Shown here one piece after another: positions 1 through 4,605 of a stretch of 6,850 bases of DNA. The notes beneath the pieces are model-generated. The model saw only the letters and a list, made by a program, of their open reading frames with translations, ran no database searches and was not told the DNA's origin. Position 1 is the first letter of the stretch. Each line of letters opens with the position of its first letter. The translations under genes and the position numbers were made by a program. The stretch spans positions 1 through 6,850 of the forward strand of contig CALCWL010000224.1 in the NCBI GenBank assembly GCA_937906285.1. Reading direction: 5' to 3'. This DNA is from an uncultured Rhodanobacter sp. (GTDB lineage Bacteria > Pseudomonadota > Gammaproteobacteria > Xanthomonadales > Rhodanobacteraceae).

Positions 1-450
1 CAGCTTGACGATCTCGCGGCCGATCAGGCTGCGTGCCATCGGGATCACCTCGATCGGCACCGGGAACCGGCCGAGCAGCTCCACCCGCTTGCTGGAGTCG
101 ATGATGCAGACGAACTTTTCGCTCGCCGCCGCCACGATCTTCTCGCGGGTCAGCGCGGCGCCGCCGCCCTTGATCAGCCGCTTGTACGGGTCGCACTCGT
201 CGGCGCCGTCGACGTAGAGCGTCAACGGGCCGGTAGCATTGAGGTCGAGTACCGGAATGCCGAGCTTCTTCAGCTGCGCGGTGGACTGCTCCGAGCTGGA
301 CACCGCGCCTTGGATGCGATCCCTCAGGTCGGCCAGCGCGTCGATGAAAAACGCCACGGTGGAACCGGTGCCGACGCCGACGATGGCGCCATCCTCGACG
401 TAGCGGATCGCGGCCTCGCCGGCCAGTTTCTTCTCGTTCGCGTTGCTCAT
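1..450 (-). CDS. rpiA: Ribose-5-phosphate isomerase A, 3' end beyond window
   Basis: Interconverts ribose-5-phosphate and ribulose-5-phosphate in the cytoplasmic non-oxidative pentose phosphate pathway. The first 150 residues are in the window; the E. coli protein has 219, so about a third is missing. Visible motifs are the phosphate-binding GTGST loop (27-31), DGADE (81-85) and KGGGAALTREK (94-104). Asp81, Asp84, Lys94 and Glu103 fall at the same numbers as the known E. coli active-site residues. The ATG at 450-448 is chosen because it gives the usual N-terminus (MSNANEKKLAGEAAIRYVEDG) and this numbering. The Shine-Dalgarno is weak: only a GGA at 463-461, and it lies inside an inverted-repeat arm (457-519). 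The gene follows the EVE gene by 86 nt and is probably read from it and possibly from an internal promoter. Family assignment is very secure. Confidence 0.97.
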   Translation of the reverse strand, partial: MSNANEKKLAGEAAIRYVEDGAIVGVGTGSTVAFFIDALADLRDRIQGAVSSSEQSTAQLKKLGIPVLDLNATGPLTLYVDGADECDPYKRLIKGGGAALTREKIVAAASEKFVCIIDSSKRVELLGRFPVPIEVIPMARSLIGREIVKL

Positions 451-456
451 GGGGAT

Positions 457-519
457 GCTGTCCGCAAGGAAAGGCGCATTATGGCGGCCGGCTGCGTTCG
501 CGGCGAGCTTGCGGACAGC
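457..519 (-). repeat. Perfect 12-bp inverted repeat in the rpiA leader
   Basis: GCTGTCCGCAAG at 457-468 is the exact reverse complement of CTTGCGGACAGC at 508-519, with a 39-nt spacer. Nearly all of the 86-nt gap between the EVE gene and rpiA lies within or beside it. In an rpiA mRNA read through from upstream, the 3' arm would end 6 nt before the ATG and would contain the only Shine-Dalgarno-like triplet. No U-tract follows, so it does not look like an intrinsic terminator. The repeat is seen directly; a regulatory role is inference. Confidence 0.6.
478..483 (-). promoter_or_regulatory. Weak candidate -10 box for rpiA
   Basis: CATAAT (5 of 6 to TATAAT) lies in the spacer of the inverted repeat, reading toward rpiA. 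I find no convincing -35 at 16-18 bp. If used, transcription would start near 471, giving an mRNA of about 20 nt leader that lacks the 5' arm of the repeat. This is a low-confidence call based on one hexamer. Confidence 0.2.
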
Positions 520-536
520 TCGAACCTGCGCGAGCG

Positions 537-989
537 CTATTCGAGAGCGAGAATGTGCTTCCAGTGCGCCGCCTCCACCGGCATCACCGACAGCCGGTTG
601 CCCTTGCGCAGCAGGGCCATGCCCTCCAGCGCGGGATCGCCCTTGAGCTCGTCCAGGCTGATCGTGCGCTTGAGCTTCTTCACGAACTTCACGTCGACCA
701 GCATCCAGCGCGGGTTGTCGCGCGAGCTGCCGGCGTCGAAGTACTTGCTCTTGGGATCGAACTGGCTGGGGTCGGGATAGGCGTCGGTGGCCACTTCGGC
801 GATGCCGACGATGCCGGGCACGGTGCAGTTGGAGTGGTAGAAGAACACCTGGTCGCCGGGGCGCATGCCGTCGCGCATGAAGTTGCGCGCCTGATAGTTG
901 CGCACGCCGTCCCAGGGTTCGCGCTTCTTGCGCTTGAGATCGTCGATCGAAAAGGCGTCCGGTTCGGACTTCATCAGCCAGTGGTTCAT
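537..989 (-). CDS. EVE-domain protein, likely modified-base binding
   Basis: A 150-residue single-domain protein of the EVE family (PUA-like fold, relatives of human THYN1). The family is thought to bind modified bases in nucleic acid; the ligand of this stand-alone bacterial branch is not settled. Family hallmarks are the N-terminal WLMKSEPDAFSIDDL (4-18), WDGVRNYQARNFM (26-38), GDQVFFYHSNC followed by PGIVGIAEV (45-66), RWMLVDVKF (94-102) and the C-terminal SVMPVEAAHWKHI (134-146). The ATG at 989-987 overlaps the ygfA stop as ATGA, suggesting translational coupling; the Shine-Dalgarno is weak. The TAG stop is at 539-537. Linkage to ygfA and 6S RNA also occurs in other gammaproteobacteria. 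No signal peptide or membrane segment is seen. Family is secure; molecular role is unknown. Confidence 0.93.
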   Translation of the reverse strand: MNHWLMKSEPDAFSIDDLKRKKREPWDGVRNYQARNFMRDGMRPGDQVFFYHSNCTVPGIVGIAEVATDAYPDPSQFDPKSKYFDAGSSRDNPRWMLVDVKFVKKLKRTISLDELKGDPALEGMALLRKGNRLSVMPVEAAHWKHILALE

Positions 990-1618
990 GCGGCGTGTTC
1001 CGGCGTGTCAGGATGGTCTGGACCGGTGCGGTTGCAGTCGATCAGTTCGCGTTCGGTGGCGACGAAATCCAGCGGCACGTCCCAGGCCTGCTCGTCGATT
1101 TCGGGCAACTCCTGGAATGCATAGGCGATGCCGACCAGCAGCGGTTCGGTGGGGCGCACCTGTTCATTGAGGAAGGCGAAGCCGCGGTCGTAGTAGCCGC
1201 CGCCGTGGCCGAGCCGGTTGCCTCGGCGATCGAAGCCGAGCAGCGGTACCAGCACCAGATCCAGCTGGAACGGTTCGAACAGTTCGTTCCGCTGCGCCGG
1301 TTCGGGAATGCCGTAGCGGTTGGCTTCCACGGCGTCGCCAGGCTTCCAAGCGGCGAAGCGCAGTTGCCGGTTCGGGCCGGCCACCGGCAGCAGGAATTGC
1401 TGGCCGCGTGTGGCCAGCGGCGGGATGACCAGGTTCAGTGGCAGCTCCCCGTGGCTGGCCCAGTAACCGGCCACGCGCTGGTCAGTGAAGTACTCGGGCA
1501 GTTGTTCCAGGCTGCGGCGCAGTCCCTGCGCGGCGTTGATGCGTTCGGGGGGGAGCAGTGCGCGGCGCTGTGCGGCCAGGCGTTGGCGAAGCTCGCGGCG
1601 TTGGGCGGGGGCGTCCAC
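986..1618 (-). CDS. ygfA: 5-formyltetrahydrofolate cyclo-ligase
   Basis: ATP-dependent conversion of 5-formyltetrahydrofolate to 5,10-methenyltetrahydrofolate, a cytoplasmic step returning the storage folate to one-carbon metabolism. The protein has 210 residues, slightly longer than E. coli YgfA, with an extra C-terminal tail (about 195-210). Diagnostic segments are the basic N-terminal RRELRQRLAAQRRAL, YGIPEP (102-107) and the ATP-binding signature GFDRRGNRLGHGGGYYDR (128-145), then VGIAYAFQELPEIDEQAWDVPLDFVATERELI (162-193). The start is GTG at 1618-1616, the only usable start in this frame before an in-frame TGA at 1657-1655; a GGAG at 1633-1630 is 11 nt upstream. An ATG at 1638 is out of frame. 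The gene lies directly downstream of 6S RNA on the same strand, as in E. coli, so a shared primary transcript is likely. Its TGA overlaps the EVE start. Confidence 0.96.
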   Translation of the reverse strand: MDAPAQRRELRQRLAAQRRALLPPERINAAQGLRRSLEQLPEYFTDQRVAGYWASHGELPLNLVIPPLATRGQQFLLPVAGPNRQLRFAAWKPGDAVEANRYGIPEPAQRNELFEPFQLDLVLVPLLGFDRRGNRLGHGGGYYDRGFAFLNEQVRPTEPLLVGIAYAFQELPEIDEQAWDVPLDFVATERELIDCNRTGPDHPDTPEHAA

Positions 1619-1644
1619 GTGTCGCTCGGCTCCGTCATGGGTGC

Positions 1645-1685
1645 GCCCTGTTCGTCATCCGGGCAATCCGGGTGACGAACAGGGC
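1645..1685 (-). repeat. 41-nt near-perfect hairpin between 6S RNA and ygfA
   Basis: Arms GCCCTGTTCGTCA (1685-1673) and TGACGAACAGGGC (1657-1645) are exact complements over 13 bp. Inside them come one C/A mismatch, four further pairs (CCGG with CCGG) and the 5-nt loop ATTGC. The hairpin begins about 15 nt after the estimated 6S 3' end and ends 26 nt before the ygfA GTG. No U-run follows on either strand, so a standard intrinsic terminator is not supported. It could be a processing or attenuation structure, a Rho-influencing barrier, or a dispersed palindromic repeat. Confidence 0.65.
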
Positions 1686-1699
1686 GGGAATCAAGTGGC

Positions 1700-1884
1700 G
1701 TAAACCGCAATGCCGCTGCCCACCAAACGACCTTGATCCACGATGGATCAGGTGGGAGGGCAACATGGCCTCGAGGCTTTCCGCACGCGGCGGACATGCA
1801 CAACAGCCGATGTAGAGCCGACCCGGGGCCGTATTTAGGAACAAGGCAAATGTAAGAGTGTGCTGGCGAACACCGCAGAAAACG
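1700..1884 (-). ncRNA. ssrS: 6S RNA
   Basis: 6S RNA mimics an open promoter, binds the housekeeping sigma70 RNA polymerase and down-tunes it in stationary phase. Evidence is position (between zapA and ygfA, same strand) plus sequence. The 5' part GTGTTCGCCAGC resembles E. coli GATGTTCGCAAGC. A middle segment, GTTGTGCATGTCCG followed by TGCGGAAAGCC (about 1805-1776), resembles GTTGGTGAGCATGCTCGG and CCGAGAAGCC. The terminal hairpin CCTGATCCA-TCG-TGGATCAAGG (1752-1731, one bulged A) matches the E. coli CCTTGAACC...GGTTCAAGG arm. The ends close: CTGCGGTG (1878-1871) pairs with CATTGCGG (1712-1705). The length of about 185 nt is typical. The ends are estimates, good to a few nucleotides, obtained by anchoring GTTCGC to E. 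coli 6S and from the closing stem. Confidence 0.88.
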
Positions 1885-1893
1885 CCGAGGTCA

Positions 1894-1921
1894 ATTCTAG
1901 GCGCTTGCCGGGAAATGTCCA
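1894..1921 (-). promoter_or_regulatory. Sigma70-type promoter of 6S RNA
   Basis: The -35 TGGACA (1921-1916, 5 of 6) and -10 TAGAAT (1899-1894, 5 of 6) are separated by 16 bp. The expected start, about 7-9 nt beyond the -10, is near 1887-1884, which agrees with the 5' end estimated independently from the 6S alignment. It lies just downstream of the zapA stop, so 6S RNA need not depend on the zapA transcript. Confidence 0.72.
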
Positions 1922-1928
1922 CCGTCTG

Positions 1929-1942
1929 GCGCGACGTCGCGC
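1929..1942. repeat. 14-bp perfect palindrome upstream of the 6S promoter
   Basis: GCGCGACGTCGCGC reads identically on both strands. It lies 7 bp beyond the 6S -35 box, at roughly -44 to -57 from the predicted start, and 7 nt past the zapA stop. This is a position where an activator could contact polymerase, or it could be a weak terminator stem for zapA; no U-tract follows. The palindrome is a fact; the role is unknown, and the extreme G+C content raises the chance of coincidence. Confidence 0.4.
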
Positions 1943-1949
1943 GCGGCGT

Positions 1950-2258
1950 TCAGGACTTGGCCGGGTCGGTTTCCAGTGCCGCGCTGAGCTTGCTGCGCAG
2001 GCTGGCCAGTCCGTCGCTGAGGCGCTGGTTCTGCCCCTCGTGCTGCTTGCGCAGGATGATGAACTCGTGCGCCACGCTGATCGCCGCGAGCACTGCCAGG
2101 CGTTCGAAACCCGGCGCCTTGGCGTGGGCGCGCAGCTCGCGCATCTTGCGGTCGAGGTAGCCGGCCGCTTCCAGCAGGCCTTCGCGTTCTTCCGGTGCGC
2201 AGGCGATCAGGAATTCACGATCGATGAGTCGCAGGGCGACCGGTTCAGTGCTGGACAT
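1950..2258 (-). CDS. zapA: Cell division protein ZapA
   Basis: ZapA binds FtsZ and cross-links protofilaments in the cytokinetic ring in the cytoplasm. With the ATG at 2258-2256 the product has 102 residues, near the usual size of about 105. The N-terminal globular part carries VALRLIDREFLIACAPEEREGLLEAAGYLDRKMRELR (7-43), the characteristic ZapA pattern (binding strand, then helix with LDxKMxE). A central helix follows with ERLAVLAAISVAHEFI (52-67), then a C-terminal coiled-coil (68-95). A TTG at 2270-2268 would add four residues (MTEP) and overlap the upstream stop as TTGA. I prefer the ATG because MSSTEPVALRL resembles relatives, but neither has a strong Shine-Dalgarno. The upstream TIGR02449-type gene is 8 nt away, so the two are co-transcribed, with 6S RNA just downstream. 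Confidence 0.92.
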   Translation of the reverse strand: MSSTEPVALRLIDREFLIACAPEEREGLLEAAGYLDRKMRELRAHAKAPGFERLAVLAAISVAHEFIILRKQHEGQNQRLSDGLASLRSKLSAALETDPAKS

Positions 2259-2266
2259 GGGTTCGG

Positions 2267-2500
2267 TCAACCGTTGCTCTCGAGCGATTTCAGCCGCTGG
2301 ATCATCGCCTCGACGCGGCTGCGTGCCTGCTCGTTGCGTGCCAGCAGGCCGGCGCGTTCGCCGGAGAGTTGCTCCTGGCTCTGGCGCAGGCTGCGGTTCT
2401 CCTCGCTGAGCCGGCGCACGGTATCGAGCAGACGATCCATCTGCTGGCCCAGGGCGGCCAACTCTTGCTGGACAGGGTCAACATGGTCTGGCGTGCTCAT
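2267..2500 (-). CDS. TIGR02449-type small coiled-coil protein (ZapB-like)
   Basis: A 77-residue soluble protein, almost wholly one predicted coiled-coil from about residue 10 to 75: heptad leucines run through ELAALGQQMDRLLDTVRRLSEENRSLRQ and on to MIQRLKSLE. Cys, Trp, Tyr and Phe are absent, and no signal peptide is seen. Length, composition and position immediately before zapA match the family catalogued as TIGR02449, which is regularly found upstream of zapA. A role in the FtsZ ring like ZapB is plausible from linkage and shape only. The frame stays open far upstream, but that part is antisense to ygfB. The ATG at 2500-2498 is chosen because it gives the family N-terminus (MSTPDHVDPVQQELAALG) and lies 7 nt after a good -10 box. 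No Shine-Dalgarno can be seen, consistent with a leaderless message. Confidence 0.86.
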   Translation of the reverse strand: MSTPDHVDPVQQELAALGQQMDRLLDTVRRLSEENRSLRQSQEQLSGERAGLLARNEQARSRVEAMIQRLKSLESNG

Positions 2501-2507
2501 GCCCGAA

Positions 2508-2516
2508 ACTATAGCA
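2508..2516 (-). promoter_or_regulatory. Extended -10 promoter for the TIGR02449-zapA genes
   Basis: TGCTATAGT (2516-2508) combines the extended TGn element with TATAGT, 5 of 6 to consensus. No -35 box is evident, as is normal for extended -10 promoters. Only 7 nt separate it from the ATG at 2500, so the transcript would begin at or within a base or two of the start codon. Confidence 0.55.
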
Positions 2517-2543
2517 GGACGCCGGCGGATTTCCGCCTCGTGG

Positions 2544-2565
2544 CGCACGCTGCCGGCAGCGTGCG
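2544..2565. promoter_or_regulatory. Perfect 22-bp palindrome in the divergent intergenic region
   Basis: The half-site CGCACGCTGCC (2544-2554) is followed at once by its exact reverse complement (2555-2565), without a spacer. The centre lies 54 bp from both start codons (2500 and 2609), almost exactly midway. For the leftward promoter it covers about -43 to -64. For ygfB it would overlap a -35 region if the A/T-rich TAAACT at 2576-2581 is its -10. No U-tract flanks it and no gene end converges here, so a terminator is unlikely. An operator for a dimeric regulator, or a structure-forming site, is inferred. Confidence 0.6.
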
Positions 2566-2608
2566 GCGGCTGCATTAAACTGGGCTCACTGATCGCAGGA
2601 CAAGCGCC

Positions 2609-3169
2609 GTGACCGATACCGACGAGATGGACCACGATGAGCTGCAGGCACTGGTCGTGCGGCTGCGCCTGGGCACCAGCGCCAGCGAATTGCATGGCTC
2701 GCTGACCGGCTACCTGGCCGGCGGCGGCGCGGTGGGCGGCGATGCGCTGCTCGGCGTGCTGGAGCTGGAGGGCGAGGCGACCGAACCCACCGTGACGGAT
2801 CGTGCCGAACTTGACGCGCTGGCGCGGCAGAGCCAGGCGGCGCTTGCCGACGCCGAGCTGGGCTTCGAGCCGCTGCTGCCGGCGGACGACCGTCCGCTGC
2901 ACGAGCGCGCCGACGCCGTCGTGGAATGGTGCCGCGGCTTTCTCGGCGGCTTCGGCCTGGCCGGCGCCGCCGTGCAGGCATCGCTGTCGGGTGAGGCGCA
3001 GGAGGTGCTGCGCGACCTCGGCACGATTGCAGGCTCCTCGTTCGATTTCGGCAACGAGAGCGAGGACGAGGACGCGCTGATCGAGGTGCACGAGTTCGTG
3101 CGCATGGCGGCGATGCTGCTGTTCGCCGAGTGCGGCGCGCGCGACGGTGGCGGGAACACCCTGCATTGA
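2609..3169 (+). CDS. ygfB: UPF0149 / YgfB family protein
   Basis: A 186-residue, acidic, mostly helical cytoplasmic protein of the YecA/YgfB (UPF0149) family. Landmarks are SELHGSLTGYLAGG (26-39), the family core VEWCRGFLGGFGLAG (105-119), an acidic stretch NESEDEDALIEV (149-160) and the final helix HEFVRMAAMLLFAE (161-174). The C-terminal SEC-type zinc motif of YecA is absent, as in YgfB proper. In Pseudomonas aeruginosa YgfB has been linked to regulation of peptidoglycan-stress and beta-lactam-resistance genes; whether that applies here is unknown. The start is GTG at 2609, with AGGA at 2597-2600 and 8-nt spacing; there is no better in-frame start. Its TGA overlaps the pepP TTG start, so the two are coupled. 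It is divergent from the zapA group across a 108-nt region. Confidence 0.92.
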   Translation: MTDTDEMDHDELQALVVRLRLGTSASELHGSLTGYLAGGGAVGGDALLGVLELEGEATEPTVTDRAELDALARQSQAALADAELGFEPLLPADDRPLHERADAVVEWCRGFLGGFGLAGAAVQASLSGEAQEVLRDLGTIAGSSFDFGNESEDEDALIEVHEFVRMAAMLLFAECGARDGGGNTLH

Positions 3170-4506
3170 GTACGCCGGCGATCAACCCGGCGGGGTTGGC
3201 GATCGCGCCCGAGGAGTTTGCCCGCCGGCGTCGCCAACTGATGAAGATGGCCGGCCCCGACGCGGTGCTGCTGGTGGCCGCCGCGCCCGAGCGCATGCGC
3301 AACGCCGATGCGGCCTGGCCGTACCGGCAGAATTCGGATTTTCACTACCTCGCCGGCTTCCCCGAGCCCGATGCGGTGCTGGCGCTGCTGCCCGGACGGG
3401 CGCATGGCGAGGCGGTACTGTTCTGCCGCGAGCGCGACGCCGAGCACGAACGCTGGCACGGCCCCAGCGTCGGCACCGAACAGGCGGTGGCCGCCTGGGG
3501 CATGGACGACGCGTTCCCGATCGACGACATCGACGACATCCTGCCCGGCATGATCGAGGGCCGCGCGCGGGTGTACTGCCACTTCGGCCATGAGCCCGCG
3601 TTCGATGCGCAGCTGCTGGGCTGGATGCGCCGCCTGCGCCAGCTGCGCGGCGGCGGCGTGGTGCCGAAGGAGTTCGTCGCGCTGGGCCACCTGCTGCACG
3701 ACCTGCGCCTGTTCAAGTCGCGCGCCGAACTGAAGCTGATGCGCGCCTCGGCGGCGATTGCGGTGGAGGCGCAACTGGCCGCGCTGCGGCTGGCGCGGCC
3801 GGGCCGACACGAGTACGAAGTGGAAGCCGAACTGCTGGGCACGATCCGCCGCCACGGCGCGGTACCCGCCTTCGCTCCTACCGTGGCCGGCGGCGCCAAC
3901 GCCTGCGTGATGCACTACCAGGGCAACCGCGCGCCGCTGCGCGACGGCGAGCTGCTGCTGATCGACGCCGGTGCGGAGCTTGATTGCTACGCTTCGGACA
4001 TCAGCCGCACGTTTCCGCCCAACGGCCGCTACAGTCGCGAACAGCGCGCGTTGTACGAGGTGGTGCTGGCCGCGCAGCTGGCGGCAATCGACCAGGTGCG
4101 GCCCGGCCTGCCGTTCGATGCCTCGCACGGTGCGGCGGTGCGGGTGCTGAGCGAAGGCCTGTGTGCGTTGGGCCTGCTCGACGGCGATGCCGACGCGGCG
4201 GTCGCCAGCGGCAGCTACCGGCGTTTCTTCGCCGCCAAGACCGGCCACTGGCTCGGCCTGGACGTGCACGACGTGGGCGACTACCGCATCGACGGCGAAT
4301 CGCGCCTGCTCGAACCGGGCATGGTGCTGACGGTGGAGCCGGGCCTGTACGTGCCGCCGGACGACCGCTCGGTGGCCGAGCGCTGGCGCGGCATCGGCAT
4401 CCGCATCGAGGACGACGTGGCGGTGACCCGCGAGGGCCACGAAGTGCTGACGGCGGCGATGCCGAAGGACCCGCTCGAGATCGAGGCCTTGCTCGCAGGG
4501 CGTTGA
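3166..4506 (+). CDS. pepP: Xaa-Pro aminopeptidase P (M24B)
   Basis: A di-manganese aminopeptidase that removes an N-terminal residue preceding proline, acting in the cytoplasm. The 446 residues compare with 441 in E. coli. The N-terminal aminopeptidase-P domain shows EEFARRRRQLMKMAG (16-30) and WPYRQNSDFHYLAGFPEPDA (51-70). The C-terminal pita-bread domain carries all metal ligands: Asp267 (LIDAGAE), Asp278 (SDISRTFP), His361 (GHWLGLDVHD), Glu391 (VEPGLY) and Glu415 (RIEDD); His368 is the second conserved histidine. I choose TTG at 3166, which overlaps the ygfB stop (TTGA) and gives MSTPAINPAG. An ATG at 3130 is in frame but would lie 40 nt inside ygfB and add an arginine-rich extension not typical of the family. 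GGGA at 3152-3155 is the likely Shine-Dalgarno. No ubiH follows, unlike in many gammaproteobacteria. Confidence 0.95.
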   Translation: MSTPAINPAGLAIAPEEFARRRRQLMKMAGPDAVLLVAAAPERMRNADAAWPYRQNSDFHYLAGFPEPDAVLALLPGRAHGEAVLFCRERDAEHERWHGPSVGTEQAVAAWGMDDAFPIDDIDDILPGMIEGRARVYCHFGHEPAFDAQLLGWMRRLRQLRGGGVVPKEFVALGHLLHDLRLFKSRAELKLMRASAAIAVEAQLAALRLARPGRHEYEVEAELLGTIRRHGAVPAFAPTVAGGANACVMHYQGNRAPLRDGELLLIDAGAELDCYASDISRTFPPNGRYSREQRALYEVVLAAQLAAIDQVRPGLPFDASHGAAVRVLSEGLCALGLLDGDADAAVASGSYRRFFAAKTGHWLGLDVHDVGDYRIDGESRLLEPGMVLTVEPGLYVPPDDRSVAERWRGIGIRIEDDVAVTREGHEVLTAAMPKDPLEIEALLAGR

Positions 4507-4508
4507 TC

Positions 4509-4531
4509 CCGCGCGGCGAAATGCCACGCGG
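4509..4531 (+). repeat. Imperfect hairpin just after pepP
   Basis: CCGCGCGGC and GCCACGCGG pair with one C/A mismatch around the loop GAAAT, beginning 2 nt after the pepP stop. No T-run follows, so at most it is a weak or Rho-assisted 3' structure for the ygfB-pepP message. Confidence 0.35.
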
Positions 4532-4562
4532 CGCGGCGCCGCGTACGACGAGACGTGCACGT
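4532..4562. repeat. Two short palindromes upstream of the cydA -10
   Basis: CGCGGCGCCGCG (4532-4543, 12 bp) and ACGTGCACGT (4553-4562, 10 bp) are both perfect. The second lies 9 bp before the candidate -10 box and overlaps the place where a -35 would be, a typical operator position. No TTGAT-N4-ATCAA (Fnr/Anr type) site is present in the gap, so classic low-oxygen control is not supported. Short G+C-rich palindromes arise readily by chance here. Confidence 0.3.
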
Positions 4563-4571
4563 TTGCGGGCC

Positions 4572-4577
4572 TATAGT
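4572..4577 (+). promoter_or_regulatory. Candidate -10 box of cydAB
   Basis: TATAGT (5 of 6) lies in the 99-nt gap after pepP. The -35 position (about 4549-4555) reads CGAGACG, a poor match, so the promoter may need an activator. The expected start near 4584 would give a leader of about 22 nt before the cydA ATG. The same hexamer TATAGT occurs before the TIGR02449 gene. Confidence 0.42.
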
Positions 4578-4605
4578 CGAACGATCCCAGCCGCAGGCGA
4601 TGACG

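Noticed and set aside
995..1675. A 226-codon plus-strand open frame opposite ygfA
   Set aside because: It is the mirror frame of ygfA, whose family motifs are intact, and has no recognisable domain of its own.
1435..1803. An ATG at 1638 with a nearby open frame, suggesting a frameshifted ygfA N-terminus or a leader peptide
   Set aside because: The ygfA frame from GTG 1618 already gives a complete family N-terminus, and the other frame yields low-complexity sequence that also crosses the 6S gene.
3130..3165. ATG 3130 as the pepP start
   Set aside because: It would overlap ygfB by 40 nt and add an arginine-rich stretch unlike the family. TTG 3166 fits the 4-nt overlap and the usual length.
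4503..4516. A TTGAT half-site at the pepP end as an Fnr/Anr box for cydAB
   Set aside because: The second half ATCAA is missing at the required spacing, and the site overlaps the pepP stop codon.
4555..4605. A cydA start at ATG 4555
   Set aside because: It precedes the candidate -10 box, has no Shine-Dalgarno and adds residues before the conserved MTAEFLSRIQF start.
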